A stretch of DNA of 64,000 nt from an uncultured Lachnospiraceae bacterium (GTDB lineage: Bacteria > Bacillota > Clostridia > Lachnospirales > Lachnospiraceae). The notes under the pieces are model-generated. The model did not search any database, was not told where the DNA came from, and was given only the letters and a program-made list of their open reading frames with translations. Within the stretch, counting starts at the first letter, position 1. Every line of letters begins with the position of its first letter. The position numbers were made by a program, and so were the translations under genes. The stretch spans positions 1 through 64,000 of the forward strand of contig CANTEG010000009.1 in the NCBI GenBank assembly GCA_947652735.1. Reading direction: 5' to 3'. Positions 46,234-57,650 of the stretch are shown in pieces.

Positions 46234-46262
46234 AGTATACCACAAACGAGTTTGTGTGGCAA
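46234..46262 (-). promoter_or_regulatory. Glycosidase promoter with spacer operator
   Basis: Minus strand TTGCCA (46257-46262), 17 bp, TATACT (46234-46239). The spacer is filled by the perfect 16-bp palindrome CACAAACGAGTTTGTG apart from its centre (46241-46256). A repressor bound here would block the promoter; a LacI/MalR-type sugar regulator is plausible. The rest of 46188-46511 holds no gene; TATAAT at 46452-46457 probably serves the next gene. Confidence 0.65.
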
Positions 46263-46511
46263 TAAAACAAACAGCAGGAAACCGCAATAATTCCGTACAT
46301 AAAAAATAAGAATATTGTACCCTTTGTTGAGTTTCAGCGGTGTGTGTGCTAAAGTACATATGGATATAAGTTGGACACAGGTGTATATTAAAATAAAAAA
46401 TGTTGTGGAAACCAATATGTATTGTGGAAAGAACGGTAGAAAGCTTGTTGTTATAATGATATTTAAAGCAGGAAATGAATTTATAGAAGATATGGGGAGA
46501 GGTAAAAACAG

Positions 46512-47222
46512 ATGAAACTGAAAACGGAAGAAGTTGCAGTAAATGAAAATGATTTTGATGCCGGGAAACGGTCAGAGGATGAAACAACGACAGAACCGGG
46601 CGTGGGCAGCTATATCCGTACGGCTACGGATAAAGAGCAGTGTATCAGTAACCTTGAATTTATAAAGGAACAGTATCAGTCCCAGCTTATCGGCATTGAT
46701 AGGAGATTTTATAATGTCAAGGTTAAGTTACTTTCCTGCTGTTTAACTGAAAGCGCGTTGCTTATTGTGATGTTCTGGCTGATAACGGTGGGCACCAGAT
46801 TGCCGGAGGGGTTTTCCCTGTTTGCATACGTGGGGGTTGGTCTGGCAATGTTTTATCTATATAAAAATAACAAGGAACTGATTAATGCAATTGTCTCGTA
46901 CGGCGTACATTATGAAAAAAGAGGCTTTCGCCAAATGAAAATCAAATACAATGTATTTACGCTGGGTGATGAAAGAAAACATTGCGAAAAGGAATTGGCT
47001 GTCATAAATCATATGTTGGAAGAGCTAAGACAAAACGGCACGAATGAGGTGGACAGGAAATATTGGGACTACGAATATGTAGACAAGTATGCATTCACCG
47101 AGGTGAATGATTTTTATCAAAGAAATTATGGCATAATAACGGTCATTTCTGTTATTATATTTTTTGTGGTGCTGGTTAGGGTTGCAGGGCTGGTGCTTGA
47201 AAGGCTTATCCTTATTGGTTAA
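46512..47222 (+). CDS. Membrane protein of unknown function
   Basis: 236 residues. Polar N-terminus of 65 residues, two close hydrophobic helices (about 72-118), a cytosolic charged helical region to 200, and a C-terminal membrane helix. No recognised domain. GGGAGAGG 8 nt before ATG. It precedes a cell-wall amidase gene by 78 nt and may be cotranscribed with it. Confidence 0.75.
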   Translation: MKLKTEEVAVNENDFDAGKRSEDETTTEPGVGSYIRTATDKEQCISNLEFIKEQYQSQLIGIDRRFYNVKVKLLSCCLTESALLIVMFWLITVGTRLPEGFSLFAYVGVGLAMFYLYKNNKELINAIVSYGVHYEKRGFRQMKIKYNVFTLGDERKHCEKELAVINHMLEELRQNGTNEVDRKYWDYEYVDKYAFTEVNDFYQRNYGIITVISVIIFFVVLVRVAGLVLERLILIG

Positions 47223-47300
47223 TAAAAATGCGGTATAAGCAGGAACCGATTAGTTAATCTGTCATATCATATTATAGAATGAATTAGTATGAGGTTTGAT

Positions 47301-48170
47301 ATGGCGGTTAAAATAATGATAGATGCCGGACATGGGGGCTTTGACGGAGGCGCGTCCTATAATGGAAGAAAAGAAAAGGATGATGTTTTAAATCTTGCGC
47401 TTGCCGTGGGCGATATACTCAAATCCCAAGGATACGATGTTGTATATACGAGAACGACGGATGTATATGATTCCCCTGTGCAAAAAGCACGTATCGGAAA
47501 TGAAAGCGGAGCAGACTATTTTGTTTCCATTCACAGGAATTCGTCGCCTACCCCGAATCAGTACAATGGTGTGCAGACTCTCATATATGACGATTCGGGC
47601 ATCAAAAAGACGATGGCGGAGAATGTAAATAAAAGGTTGGCGGAGGTTGGCTACAGAAATATAAATGTAGATATAAGACCAAATCTTGCGGTACTTAGAA
47701 GAACAAAGATGCCTGCAATACTTGTGGAAGCAGGGTTTATAAACAGTGACAAGGATAATGCGTTATTTGACTCGAAATTTGAGGAGACAGCACAGGCAAT
47801 TGCCGACGGAATCAATGAAACGATACGAGGCGCAGGAACAGCACAGGTGATGAGCTACAGTGCGGATGGCGGAGATACACCTGATACATTTGAGAATAAC
47901 AGGAGCGCAAGGAATGAAAACAGCGACGAGGTATATCAGATTCTCGTAGGCATTTACAGAAGCTTTGCGTCTGCATCCTATCAGATGAACAAATTTATCA
48001 ATGAGGGATACATTGCAGAAATATACGAGGATGACGGACTGTTCCAAGTCAGGATTGGAGAGTATAATGACGTGGATGATGCACTGATTGCCCAAAGAGA
48101 GCTTAGAAATAAAGGCTATGAAACTCTCATTGTAAGAAGGGAAGTTCCTGTGACAAACACAAGGGCATAA
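47301..48170 (+). CDS. N-acetylmuramoyl-L-alanine amidase with SPOR-like domain
   Basis: 289 residues. Residues 1-185: Amidase_3 zinc domain, with ligands in DAGHGGFDGGA, the Glu of NGRKEKDDV, SIHRNSS and the catalytic Glu of LVEAGFINS. Residues 215-285 resemble a SPOR peptidoglycan-binding domain (ILVGIYRSFASASYQ, FQVRIGEYNDVDDA). No signal peptide: the catalytic domain starts at residue 3, so export is unexplained. ATG 47301 follows GAGG. Confidence 0.9.
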   Translation: MAVKIMIDAGHGGFDGGASYNGRKEKDDVLNLALAVGDILKSQGYDVVYTRTTDVYDSPVQKARIGNESGADYFVSIHRNSSPTPNQYNGVQTLIYDDSGIKKTMAENVNKRLAEVGYRNINVDIRPNLAVLRRTKMPAILVEAGFINSDKDNALFDSKFEETAQAIADGINETIRGAGTAQVMSYSADGGDTPDTFENNRSARNENSDEVYQILVGIYRSFASASYQMNKFINEGYIAEIYEDDGLFQVRIGEYNDVDDALIAQRELRNKGYETLIVRREVPVTNTRA

Positions 48171-48179
48171 AAAAAGTAA

Positions 48180-48208
48180 TTGACAATATTAAGTTGATAT
48201 GGTATCCT
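48180..48208 (+). promoter_or_regulatory. rplJ operon promoter
   Basis: TTGACA (48180-48185), 17 bp, TATCCT (48203-48208), just after the amidase stop and directly upstream of the L10 leader. Confidence 0.75.
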
Positions 48209-48209
48209 C

Positions 48210-48335
48210 ATTTTCGATGAATCGCCGTAGACAGTAGGTGCCGAAGGGCATAAGCAGTAAACGCCTACCGAGGAAGAATCGTAAATCATGGATTTTATGA
48301 ATTATGACTCCTATGCTACGCATGGGAGTTTTTCT
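48210..48335 (+). ncRNA. Ribosomal protein L10 leader with attenuator
   Basis: The region 48226-48275 carries the conserved L10-leader core (GACAGTAGGTGCCGAAGG, then AAACGCCTACCGAGG), where GTAGG and CCTAC pair. It is followed by a terminator hairpin ACTCCTATG / CATGGGAGT (48307-48329) and T residues. In Firmicutes the L10(L12)4 complex binds this leader and promotes termination, balancing L10/L12 supply. Confidence 0.85.
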
Positions 48336-48367
48336 TCTTTATAGAAAACACAGTTTTTCATCGGCAT

Positions 48368-48462
48368 GATTCGCAAGAATCTTGTTTAATAGGAAGCTTT
48401 GTTTCCTATTGGCACGCTCCTTACGGAGCTTGCTAAGATTCGAGCTTCAGCGTCGAAGACGC
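48368..48462 (+). repeat. Array of four short hairpins before rplJ
   Basis: GATTC/GAATC (48368-48381), AATAGGAA/TTCCTATT (48388-48410), GCTCC/GGAGC (48416-48429) and GCGTC-GAA-GACGC (48450-48462) follow each other between the L10 attenuator and the rplJ ribosome binding site. Function unknown; possibly further leader structure or a small repetitive element. Confidence 0.6.
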
Positions 48463-48496
48463 TTTGTTCTTATTATTTGAAAGGAGGTGCGTGATT

Positions 48497-48985
48497 TTGG
48501 CAAAGGTAGAAATTAAGCAGCCAATCGTTGATGAAATTAAGGAAAATATCAATGACGCTAAGTCAGTCGTATTAGTAGATTACCGTGGTCTTACTGTTGA
48601 GCAGGACACAAAGCTTCGTAAGTCACTCAGAGAAGCAGGTGTTATATACAAGGTATATAAGAACACTATGGTTAAGCTTGCTATCGATGGTACAGAGTTC
48701 GACTCTCTTAAGGATGACCTTGAGGGACCTACAGCAGTTGTTATTTCAAAGACAGATGCAACTGCACCTGCAAGACTTGTTTCTAAGTTCGCAAAGGAAA
48801 ATCCGAAGTTAGAGCTTAAGGCAGGCGTGGTAGAGGGAGTTCACTACGATGTAGCAGGTATTAAGGCTATTGCAACAATACCTTCAAGAGATGAACTTAT
48901 ATCAAAGTTCCTTGGAAGTATTCAGTCACCGATTGCAAACTTTGCTCGTGTTATTAAGCAGATTGCAGAAGCAAAGGAAGCATAA
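48497..48985 (+). CDS. rplJ: 50S ribosomal protein L10
   Basis: 162 residues: KSVVLVDYRGLTVEQDTKLR, VYKNTMVKLAID, and a C-terminal helix for L12 binding (QSPIANFARVIKQIAEAKEA). TTG start at 48497 (AAGGAGGTG 8 nt upstream); an earlier GTG at 48491 is too close to the ribosome binding site. Controlled by the L10 leader. rplK and rplA, the usual upstream neighbours, are absent. Confidence 0.95.
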   Translation: MAKVEIKQPIVDEIKENINDAKSVVLVDYRGLTVEQDTKLRKSLREAGVIYKVYKNTMVKLAIDGTEFDSLKDDLEGPTAVVISKTDATAPARLVSKFAKENPKLELKAGVVEGVHYDVAGIKAIATIPSRDELISKFLGSIQSPIANFARVIKQIAEAKEA

Positions 48986-49032
48986 CAGTAATTATTAATC
49001 AAGAAAAATATTAAAAAATGGAGGAAATAGAA

Positions 49033-49404
49033 ATGACAACTCAGGAAATTATCGAAGTTATCAAGGGATTATCAGTATTAGAGTTAAATGATTTAGTAAA
49101 GGCTTGTGAGGAGGAGTTTGGTGTATCAGCAGCAGCTGGTGTTGTAGTTGCAGCGGCAGCAGGCGGAGACGCAGCAGGCGGAGCAGATGAGAAGGATTCA
49201 TTTGATGTTGAGCTTACCGAGGTTGGCCCTAACAAGGTTAAAGTTATCAAGGTTGTACGTGACTGTACAGGTCTTGGACTTAAGGAAGCAAAGGACGTTG
49301 TTGACGGCGCTCCTAAGGTACTTAAGGAAGGCGCTTCTAAGGAAGAAGCTGAGGACATCAAGACTAAGCTTGAGGCTGAGGGCGCAAAGGTTACTCTTAA
49401 GTAA
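49033..49404 (+). CDS. rplL: 50S ribosomal protein L7/L12
   Basis: 123 residues. N-terminal dimerisation helices ([20 protein letters not shown]), alanine/glycine-rich hinge (residues 40-55), and C-terminal factor-binding domain ([20 protein letters not shown]). ATG 49033 with GGAGG 9 nt upstream; 47 nt after rplJ. Confidence 0.96.
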   Translation: MTTQEIIEVIKGLSVLELNDLVKACEEEFGVSAAAGVVVAAAAGGDAAGGADEKDSFDVELTEVGPNKVKVIKVVRDCTGLGLKEAKDVVDGAPKVLKEGASKEEAEDIKTKLEAEGAKVTLK

Positions 49405-49424
49405 TTATTACTGAAATATTTATG

Positions 49425-49457
49425 GCAGGGACTGCAAGTTTTGCAGTCTCTGCTTTT
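49425..49457 (+). terminator. Terminator after rplL
   Basis: GCAGGGACTGCAA (49425-49437), loop GTT, TTGCAGTCTCTGC (49441-49453), TTTT. Probably partial, setting L12 to RpoB stoichiometry. Confidence 0.85.
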
Positions 49458-49491
49458 CTGCTATAATCAGGTAACAATCTTAAATTTCGTA

Positions 49492-49520
49492 TTGACACAA
49501 TTTTCCTATTATGATAAGAT
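49492..49520 (+). promoter_or_regulatory. rpoBC promoter
   Basis: TTGACA (49492-49497), 17 bp, TAAGAT (49515-49520), about 100 bp before rpoB. Confidence 0.75.
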
Positions 49521-49619
49521 ACTAAAATGTCATTATTGTGGCTAGGTATGCCATAATTTTAGTATAGATTGTGAAAACGAAGTTTTCCATAATAATAAGT
49601 TCAAGAGGTGAATGGGTTG

Positions 49620-52600
49620 ATGAAAAAGTACAGAATGCGTCCTGTGAAATCGGGAAGAGGAATGCGAATGAGTTTTTCCACTGAAAAAGAAGTTTTGGAT
49701 ATGCCAAACCTTATTGAAGTACAGAAGGACTCATATAAGTGGTTTCTGGACGAGGGCTTGAAGGAGGTTTTCAGGGATATTTCTCCTGTGACTGATTACA
49801 CCGGGCAGTTAAGCTTGGAATTTGTAGATTTCCAGCTTTGCGAAGATGATATTAAGTATTCTATTGAAGAATGTAAGGAAAGAGATGCTACATATGCAGC
49901 TCCGCTCAAGGTAAATGTCCATCTTCGTAATAATGAAACAGGCGAAATTGCACAGCATGATATATTTATGGGCGATTTGCCGCTTATGACTGCTACAGGT
50001 ACATTTGTAATAAATGGTGCTGAGCGAGTTATCGTCAGTCAGCTTGTACGTTCACCGGGTATATATTATGCATTAGGTCACGATAAAATCGGTAAAACTT
50101 TATATTCATCAACGGTTATACCTAATCGTGGAGCATGGCTTGAGTATGAGACAGACTCCAACGATGTATTTTATGTTCGTGTAGACAGAACAAGAAAGGT
50201 ACCTATCACAGTTCTTATAAGAGCTTTGGGTATTGGTACAAATCAGGAAATTCTTGATTTATTTGGTGATGAGCCAAAGATTATGGCAAGCTTGGAAAAG
50301 GATCCGTCCACAAATTATGAAAGTGGTGTCTTGGAGCTTTACAAGAAAATAAGACCAGGCGAGCCTGAGGTTGTTGAAAATGCAGAGAGCCTTATCAACA
50401 GCATGTTTTTTGATGCAAGAAGATATGACCTTGCAAAGGTTGGAAGATATAAATTTAATAAAAAGCTTGCACTTAAGAACAGAATTGCAAATTGCGTTCT
50501 TTCAGAGGATGTAACAGATCCAAGTACAGGTGAGATTTTATTTAAGGCGGGTGCTACCCTTAGCAGGGAAGATGCGAAAGCAATCCAGGATGCAGCTGTT
50601 CCTTTTGTATGGATTCAGACAGAGGAGAGAAATGTCAAGGTTCTCTCAAATATGGTAGTTGATTTATCAGAGTATGTAGGCTTTGCACCAAAGGAAGCAG
50701 GTATTACAGAGGATGTATATTATCCTGTGCTTGAGAAGCTTCTTGAGGAATATGATGACGAGGATGAGCTTAAAAATGCAATACAGGCATCTGTAAGTGA
50801 GCTGATTCCGAAGCACATAACGAAGGAAGATATACTTGCATCTATCAACTATAACATGCACCTCGAGTATGGAATAGGAAATTTTGATGATATTGACCAT
50901 TTGGGCAACAGACGTATCAGAGCGGTTGGAGAGCTTCTCCAAAACCAGTACAGAATCGGATTATCAAGACTTGAGAGAGTTGTAAGGGAGAGAATGACCA
51001 CACAGGATATTGACAGTATCACCCCTCAGTCGCTGATAAATATTAAGCCTGTAACGGCTGCTGTTAAGGAGTTCTTTGGTAGCTCGCAGTTGTCACAGTT
51101 TATGGATCAGAACAATCCTTTGTCAGAGCTTACGCACAAGAGACGTCTTTCCGCACTTGGTCCTGGTGGTCTTTCAAGAGACCGTGCAGGATTTGAGGTT
51201 AGAGATGTTCATTATACGCATTACGGAAGAATGTGTCCGATAGAGACACCGGAAGGTCCTAATATCGGACTGATTAACTCGCTTGCAACTTATGCAAGAA
51301 TAAATGAATACGGTTTTGTTGAGGCACCTTACAGAAAGCTGGACAAGTCAGACCCATCCAATCCGATTGTAACGGATGATGTTGTGTACCTTACTGCTGA
51401 TGAGGAGGACAACTATGTAGTAGCACAGGCAAATGAGCCTCTTGATGAAGCAGGCCATTTCGTAAAGAACAATGTATCAGGACGTTTCAAGGAGGAGACA
51501 TCAGAGTTCGCAAAGTCAACAGTAGATTTGATGGACGTTTCTCCTAAGATGGTATTCTCGGTTGCGACATCCATGATTCCATTCCTTGAGAATGACGATG
51601 CCAACCGTGCACTTATGGGTTCAAACATGCAGCGTCAGGCGGTTCCTCTGTTGAGAACAGAGGCTCCTGTTGTAGGAACAGGTATGGAGGCTAAAGCGGC
51701 TGTAGACTCAGGTGTATGTATAGTAGCGAAACATGACGGAGTGGTTGAGATTTCGTCAAGTGAAAAGATTGTAATTAAATGTGATGATGGTACGAGGGAT
51801 GAGTACCATGTAATAAAGTTTGACAGAAGTAACCAGGGTAACTGTATGAACCAGAGACCAATCGTCAGGAGAGGCGACAAGGTTAAGAAGGGTATGGTTA
51901 TAGCGGACGGTGCTTCTACAGCAGGTGGAGAAATTGCCTTAGGAAAGAATCCTCTTATTGGATTTATGACATGGGAAGGTTACAACTACGAGGATGCAGT
52001 TCTTCTTTCAGAGAGACTTGTGCAGGAGGATGTTTATACATCTGTTCATATTGAAGAATATGAGGTTGAGGCAAGAGATACAAAGCTTGGACAGGAAGAA
52101 ATAACAAGAGACCTTGCAGGACTTGCTCCTGAAGCACTGAAGGATTTGGATGAGAATGGTATCATAAGAATCGGTGCCGAAGTTCGTGCAGGAGATATTC
52201 TTGTAGGTAAGGTTACTCCAAAGGGAGAGACAGAGCTTACCGCTGAGGAAAGACTGCTTCGGGCTATTTTCGGTGAGAAGGCAAGAGAGGTAAGAGATAC
52301 TTCACTGCGTGTACCTCACGGTGCATTTGGTGTTATAATGGATACAAAGGTATTTACAAGAGAAAACGGTGATGAGCTTCCACCGGGAGTAAACAAAACC
52401 GTAAGAGTTTATATTGCCCAAAAGAGAAAAATCTCTGTTGGTGATAAGATGGCAGGACGTCACGGTAACAAGGGTGTTATTTCACGTATTCTCCCTGTTG
52501 AGGATATGCCGTTCCTTCCAAACGGAAGACCGCTTGATATCGTGCTTAACCCATTGGGCGTTCCGTCACGTATGAATATCGGACAGGTATTGGAGGTCCA

Positions 52601-53450
52601 TTTAGGACTTGCTGCAAAGGCACTTGGCTTCAACATTTCAACTCCTGTATTTGATGGAGCGGATGAGTACGATATTATGGATACCCTTGAAATGGCAAAC
52701 GATTATGTAAATGAGGATTGGGAGACATTTGAGGCAAAATACAAGGATAGCACTGACAAAGAGCTTATGAATTATCTGTACGAGAACAGAGACCACAGGG
52801 AAGAGTGGAAAGGTGTTCCTATCAACAGAACAGGTAAGGTTAGGCTTCGTGATGGTAGAACAGGAGAGGAATTTGACTCACCTGTAACAATCGGTTTTAT
52901 GCATTATTTGAAACTGCATCACCTTGTTGATGATAAGATTCACGCACGTTCAACAGGTCCGTACTCACTTGTAACACAGCAGCCGCTTGGTGGTAAGGCA
53001 CAGTTCGGTGGACAGAGATTTGGTGAGATGGAGGTTTGGGCACTGGAGGCATATGGTGCATCCTACACGCTTCAGGAAATTCTTACCGTGAAGTCGGATG
53101 ATGTTGTGGGACGTGTGAAGACCTACGAGGCAATTATCAAGGGTGACAACATACCTGAGGCAGGTATACCTGAGTCATTCAAGGTACTTCTCAAGGAATT
53201 CCAGTCACTTGGCCTTGACGTAAGAGTTCTTAAGGATGACCAGACCGAGGTTGAGCTTACGGAAACGCTTGATTATGGCGATGAAAACGTAAAGGCGGTA
53301 ATCGAGGGAGATAATGCGGCATTTAATGAGGACTTTGAGTCCCACGGTTACAGTGGTGTTGATGAAAATGATGAACTTACTTCTCTGTCGGATGATGATT
53401 ATGCATTGGACGATGAAGAGGATGATGCATATGAAGAAGACGAGTTTTAA
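49620..53450 (+). CDS. rpoB: RNA polymerase beta subunit
   Basis: 1276 residues, full length. N-terminal [20 protein letters not shown]; the rifampicin region reads [16 protein letters not shown] then [16 protein letters not shown], i.e. susceptible-type residues; C-terminal [24 protein letters not shown] 49620 follows AGAGGTG. An acidic tail of about 55 residues ([10 protein letters not shown] at the end) extends past the core. 18 nt before rpoC. Confidence 0.98.
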   Translation: MKKYRMRPVKSGRGMRMSFSTEKEVLDMPNLIEVQKDSYKWFLDEGLKEVFRDISPVTDYTGQLSLEFVDFQLCEDDIKYSIEECKERDATYAAPLKVNVHLRNNETGEIAQHDIFMGDLPLMTATGTFVINGAERVIVSQLVRSPGIYYALGHDKIGKTLYSSTVIPNRGAWLEYETDSNDVFYVRVDRTRKVPITVLIRALGIGTNQEILDLFGDEPKIMASLEKDPSTNYESGVLELYKKIRPGEPEVVENAESLINSMFFDARRYDLAKVGRYKFNKKLALKNRIANCVLSEDVTDPSTGEILFKAGATLSREDAKAIQDAAVPFVWIQTEERNVKVLSNMVVDLSEYVGFAPKEAGITEDVYYPVLEKLLEEYDDEDELKNAIQASVSELIPKHITKEDILASINYNMHLEYGIGNFDDIDHLGNRRIRAVGELLQNQYRIGLSRLERVVRERMTTQDIDSITPQSLINIKPVTAAVKEFFGSSQLSQFMDQNNPLSELTHKRRLSALGPGGLSRDRAGFEVRDVHYTHYGRMCPIETPEGPNIGLINSLATYARINEYGFVEAPYRKLDKSDPSNPIVTDDVVYLTADEEDNYVVAQANEPLDEAGHFVKNNVSGRFKEETSEFAKSTVDLMDVSPKMVFSVATSMIPFLENDDANRALMGSNMQRQAVPLLRTEAPVVGTGMEAKAAVDSGVCIVAKHDGVVEISSSEKIVIKCDDGTRDEYHVIKFDRSNQGNCMNQRPIVRRGDKVKKGMVIADGASTAGGEIALGKNPLIGFMTWEGYNYEDAVLLSERLVQEDVYTSVHIEEYEVEARDTKLGQEEITRDLAGLAPEALKDLDENGIIRIGAEVRAGDILVGKVTPKGETELTAEERLLRAIFGEKAREVRDTSLRVPHGAFGVIMDTKVFTRENGDELPPGVNKTVRVYIAQKRKISVGDKMAGRHGNKGVISRILPVEDMPFLPNGRPLDIVLNPLGVPSRMNIGQVLEVHLGLAAKALGFNISTPVFDGADEYDIMDTLEMANDYVNEDWETFEAKYKDSTDKELMNYLYENRDHREEWKGVPINRTGKVRLRDGRTGEEFDSPVTIGFMHYLKLHHLVDDKIHARSTGPYSLVTQQPLGGKAQFGGQRFGEMEVWALEAYGASYTLQEILTVKSDDVVGRVKTYEAIIKGDNIPEAGIPESFKVLLKEFQSLGLDVRVLKDDQTEVELTETLDYGDENVKAVIEGDNAAFNEDFESHGYSGVDENDELTSLSDDDYALDDEEDDAYEEDEF

Positions 53451-53468
53451 TGAAAGGAGAATTGTAAG

Positions 53469-56400
53469 ATGTCAGCTATAAACAATGAAACAACAGTTCA
53501 AGAGCAGCCTATGAATTTTGATGCAATCAAAATTGGACTTGCATCTCCTGAAAAGATAAGAGAGTGGTCAAGAGGCGAGGTAAAAAAGCCTGAGACTATT
53601 AACTATAGGACACTTAAGCCTGAAAAAGAGGGATTATTCTGTGAGAGAATATTCGGACCTAGCAAGGACTGGGAGTGTCACTGTGGAAAGTATAAGAAGA
53701 TTCGCTTTAAGGGCGTTGTCTGTGACAGATGTGGTGTCGAGGTAACAAAGGCAAGTGTAAGACGTGAGCGTATGGGACATATTGAGCTTGCTGCACCTGT
53801 ATCACATATATGGTATTTCAAGGGAATACCAAGCCGTATGGGTCTTATCCTTGACATATCACCAAGATTACTTGAAAAGGTTCTCTATTTTGCATCCTAT
53901 ATCGTTCTTGATGCAGGAGATACACCTTTGGAGTATAAGGCTATATTAAATGAGCAGGAATACCGTAAAGCAGAGGAAGATTTTGGTGCAAACAGATTCC
54001 GCGTAGGTATGGGAGCTGAGGCTGTAAAGGAGCTTCTTCAGGCTATTGATTTGGATAAGGAGGCAACAGAGCTTCGTGCAGAGTTGGTAGACGCCTCAGG
54101 ACAGAAGCGTGCAAGAATCATCAAGAGACTTGAGGTTGTGGAGGCATTCAGAAATTCAAACAACAAGCCGGAGTGGATGATAATGGATGTTATACCTGTT
54201 ATACCTCCGGATATCAGACCTATGGTACAGCTTGATGGTGGAAGATTTGCAACTTCTGATTTGAATGATTTATATAGAAGAATTATTAACCGTAACAACC
54301 GTCTTAAGAGACTTCTTGAGCTTGGTGCCCCTGACATTATTGTCAGAAACGAGAAGAGAATGCTTCAGGAAGCGGTTGACGCACTGATTGATAACGGAAG
54401 AAGAGGACGTGCAGTAACAGGACCTGGTAACAGGGCACTGAAATCACTTTCAGATATGCTTAAGGGTAAGCAGGGCCGTTTCCGTCAGAACCTGCTTGGT
54501 AAGCGTGTTGACTATTCAGGACGTTCCGTTATCGTAGTAGGACCAGAATTAAAGATTTACCAGTGTGGTCTTCCTAAGGAAATGGCAATTGAGCTTTTCA
54601 AGCCATTTGTTATGAAGGAGCTTACTGCACAGGGTAAGGCAAATAATATAAAAGCAGCTAAGAAGATGGTTGAAAAACTTGAGCCACAGGTTTGGGATGT
54701 GCTTGAGCAGGTAATCAAAGAGCATCCGGTTATGCTTAACCGTGCCCCTACTTTGCACAGACTTGGAATTCAGGCATTTGAGCCAATTCTTGTAGAGGGT
54801 AAGGCAATCAAGCTTCATCCGCTTGTATGTACGGCATTTAACGCTGACTTTGACGGAGACCAGATGGCGGTGCATCTTCCACTTTCCGTTGAGGCACAGG
54901 CAGAGTGTAGATTCCTTTTGCTGTCACCGAACAACCTTTTGAAGCCATCAGACGGTGGACCAGTTGCAGTTCCTTCACAGGATATGGTACTGGGTATTTA
55001 CTATCTGACTATGGAGAAGTATGCTGAGCTTTCCCCTGAGGAAACAGCAAAAGCTAAGATTGTCAAGGAATACGTCAAGGATGATGAGGCGGCAAACATT
55101 GAGGCTATTTCTGAGGATTGTCAAAACGGAAAGATTGAACTTTCTGATGTAGTCAAGGTAAGAGTTATCGCCAAGATGTCAAAGGATAAGAAGGAAGTCT
55201 TCTATAAAGATATAGTAAGTGCTGCAAGAAACTTTATGAAGCCGAAATTCGGAAGCACGAATCTTGCAATGCTTGCCTATGAGAATGGTGAGATAACACT
55301 CCATCAGAGAATATTGGTTAAGAAAACCATGATGACGATTGATGGTGAAAAGCACAGCAAGATGATAGATTCCACCCTTGGAAGACTTATATTTAATGAA
55401 ATTATTCCGCAGGATTTAGGATTTGTTGACCGAACAATTGATGAAAACCTGCTTGAGCCGGAAATAAACTTCCATGTTGGCAAGAAGGGCCTGAAACAGA
55501 TTCTTGATAAATGTATCAATACGCATGGCGCGACAAAGACCGCTGAGGTACTTGATGATATCAAGGCAATGGGATATAAGTACTCTACAAGGGGTGCAAT
55601 AACAGTTTCCATTTCAGATATGACAGTGCCGGCTGCAAAGAAAGATATTCTTGAGGATGCACAGAAGGTTGTTGACCAGATAAATAAACATTTTGGACGT
55701 GGTAACCTTACTGACGAGGAAAGATATCAGGCTGTTGTAAGAGTGTGGGAGGAAGCTGATAAGAAGCTTACAAAAGCACTTCTTGATGGACTTGACAAAT
55801 ACAACAACATTTACATGATGGCTGACTCAGGTGCCCGTGGTTCTGACCAGCAGATTAAACAGCTTGCAGGTATGCGTGGACTTATGGCAGATACAACAGG
55901 ACGTACCATTGAGCTTCCTATTAAGTCTAACTTCCGTGAGGGCTTGGACGTACTGGAGTATTTCATTTCTGCACATGGTGCACGTAAGGGACTTTCCGAT
56001 ACGGCACTTCGTACTGCTGACTCAGGTTACCTTACACGTCGTCTCGTTGACGTATCACAGGATCTTATTATTCGTGAGGTTGACTGTTGTGAGGATATGG
56101 ATGAGAAGCCAGGCATGTATGCAGAAGCCTTTATGGAGGGCAAGGAAGTTATCGAAAGCCTTCAGGAGAGAATTACAGGACGTTATGCTGCTGAGAGTAT
56201 ATTTGACGCAAGCGGCAATATGATAGTTAAGAAGAATCATATGATTACACCAAAGAGAGCCGAAAATATTATGCGTTATGGTGTAGACAACGACGGTGTT
56301 CCGTTCCTTGATGAAAACACTGGTAAGACAAGAAGTGATGCAAAGATTAAGATTCGTACAATTCTTACATGTAAATCACATCTTGGTGTATGCTCTAAGT

Positions 56401-57389
56401 GCTACGGTGCGAACATGGCTACAGGCCAGTCCGTTCAGGTTGGTGAGGCTGTCGGTATTATAGCTGCACAGTCTATCGGTGAGCCTGGTACACAGCTTAC
56501 AATGCGTACATTCCATACAGGTGGTGTTGCAGGTGATGATATTACTCAGGGTCTTCCTAGAGTAGAGGAGCTTTTTGAGGCAAGAAAGCCAAAGGGACTT
56601 GCAATTATTGCTGAGTTTGGTGGAGAGGTTCAGATAAGAGAGACAAAGAAGAAACGTGAGGTTGTTATAACCAACAGCGAGACAGGTGATTCAAAGGCTT
56701 ATCTTATCCCTTACGGTTCTAGAATAAAGGTACAGGATGGACAAATCCTTGATGCTGGTGATGAGCTTACAGAGGGTTCAGTAAATCCACACGATATCCT
56801 TAAGATAAAGGGTGTGCGTGCAGTACAGGATTACATGATAAGAGAGGTTCAGAGAGTTTACCGTCTTCAGGGTGTTGAGATAAACGATAAGCACGTAGAG
56901 GTTATTGTCCGTCAGATGCTTAAGAAGATTAGAATAGAGAACAGTGGAGATACTGATTATCTTCCTGGAACATTGGTTGATGCTCTTGATTTTGACGAGA
57001 TTAATGAAATGCTCACAGAGGAGGGTAAAGCTCCGGCAGAGGGTACTCAGGTTATGCTTGGTATAACCAAGGCATCGCTTGCCACAAGCTCATTCCTTTC
57101 AGCAGCATCTTTCCAGGAGACAACAAAGGTTCTTACTGAGGCCGCAATTAAAGGTAAGGTTGACCCGCTGATTGGTCTTAAGGAAAATGTTCTTATCGGA
57201 AAGCTGATACCTGCTGGAACAGGTATGAAGAGATATCGTTCTGTTAAGCTTGATTCAGGTATGAATGATATAGAGATACCTGAAAATGCACTGGCAGATG
57301 ATACGGCTTCCAATGATGAGACTGTTGAGATTGAGATTGACGAAACCGCAGGAGCAGCAGAAGCTGTTGAAACATTAGTGGAAGAATAA
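53469..57389 (+). CDS. rpoC: RNA polymerase beta' subunit
   Basis: 1306 residues. N-terminal zinc ribbon [20 protein letters not shown], catalytic [12 protein letters not shown], bridge/trigger region [19 protein letters not shown] (20 residues or fewer), and a second zinc site [14 protein letters not shown]-terminal acidic tail. AAAGGAG before ATG 53469. Confidence 0.98.
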   Translation: MSAINNETTVQEQPMNFDAIKIGLASPEKIREWSRGEVKKPETINYRTLKPEKEGLFCERIFGPSKDWECHCGKYKKIRFKGVVCDRCGVEVTKASVRRERMGHIELAAPVSHIWYFKGIPSRMGLILDISPRLLEKVLYFASYIVLDAGDTPLEYKAILNEQEYRKAEEDFGANRFRVGMGAEAVKELLQAIDLDKEATELRAELVDASGQKRARIIKRLEVVEAFRNSNNKPEWMIMDVIPVIPPDIRPMVQLDGGRFATSDLNDLYRRIINRNNRLKRLLELGAPDIIVRNEKRMLQEAVDALIDNGRRGRAVTGPGNRALKSLSDMLKGKQGRFRQNLLGKRVDYSGRSVIVVGPELKIYQCGLPKEMAIELFKPFVMKELTAQGKANNIKAAKKMVEKLEPQVWDVLEQVIKEHPVMLNRAPTLHRLGIQAFEPILVEGKAIKLHPLVCTAFNADFDGDQMAVHLPLSVEAQAECRFLLLSPNNLLKPSDGGPVAVPSQDMVLGIYYLTMEKYAELSPEETAKAKIVKEYVKDDEAANIEAISEDCQNGKIELSDVVKVRVIAKMSKDKKEVFYKDIVSAARNFMKPKFGSTNLAMLAYENGEITLHQRILVKKTMMTIDGEKHSKMIDSTLGRLIFNEIIPQDLGFVDRTIDENLLEPEINFHVGKKGLKQILDKCINTHGATKTAEVLDDIKAMGYKYSTRGAITVSISDMTVPAAKKDILEDAQKVVDQINKHFGRGNLTDEERYQAVVRVWEEADKKLTKALLDGLDKYNNIYMMADSGARGSDQQIKQLAGMRGLMADTTGRTIELPIKSNFREGLDVLEYFISAHGARKGLSDTALRTADSGYLTRRLVDVSQDLIIREVDCCEDMDEKPGMYAEAFMEGKEVIESLQERITGRYAAESIFDASGNMIVKKNHMITPKRAENIMRYGVDNDGVPFLDENTGKTRSDAKIKIRTILTCKSHLGVCSKCYGANMATGQSVQVGEAVGIIAAQSIGEPGTQLTMRTFHTGGVAGDDITQGLPRVEELFEARKPKGLAIIAEFGGEVQIRETKKKREVVITNSETGDSKAYLIPYGSRIKVQDGQILDAGDELTEGSVNPHDILKIKGVRAVQDYMIREVQRVYRLQGVEINDKHVEVIVRQMLKKIRIENSGDTDYLPGTLVDALDFDEINEMLTEEGKAPAEGTQVMLGITKASLATSSFLSAASFQETTKVLTEAAIKGKVDPLIGLKENVLIGKLIPAGTGMKRYRSVKLDSGMNDIEIPENALADDTASNDETVEIEIDETAGAAEAVETLVEE

Positions 57390-57397
57390 TATAAAAG

Positions 57398-57434
57398 CCC
57401 GCTTTCGCCTGATTAAAGACGTAAGCGGGTTTTC
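57398..57434 (+). terminator. Terminator after rpoC
   Basis: CCCGCTT (57398-57404) and AAGCGGG (57423-57429), then TTTT. Confidence 0.8.
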
Positions 57435-57513
57435 ATTTCGCCTTGTATGAACATGTATAGGATGCATTGAGTAAGGGAAAAATAAAAATGTTGGCTAAAA
57501 AAGGAAAAATCGG

Positions 57514-57578
57514 TTGACATACGAAAAACATAATAATATAATACAACAGTGTGCGTTAAATTGTTTAATGCACGCTGT
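57514..57578 (+). promoter_or_regulatory. str operon promoter and leader hairpin
   Basis: TTGACA (57514-57519), 17 bp, TATAAT (57537-57542): consensus promoter. Immediately after it, ACAGTGTGCGTTAAA and TTTAATGCACGCTGT (57546-57578) form a 15-bp stem with two G-U pairs and a TTG loop, at the very 5' end of the transcript and without a T run. Stabiliser or regulatory site. Confidence 0.75.
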
Positions 57579-57650
57579 TATTGTGTATAATTACATTTGA
57601 CATTTGTTGTACACAAGGGATAATTATTTTATGGAATTGGAGGTGAAAAC

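Noticed and set aside
46188..46415. N-terminal extension of the GH13 enzyme
   Set aside because: The extra 76 residues lie over the promoter and operator, while a strong ribosome binding site precedes the internal ATG 46187.
51000..51260. Rifampicin-resistance substitution in rpoB
   Set aside because: The cluster shows the usual susceptible-type Asp, His and Ser residues; rpsL lysines are wild type too.
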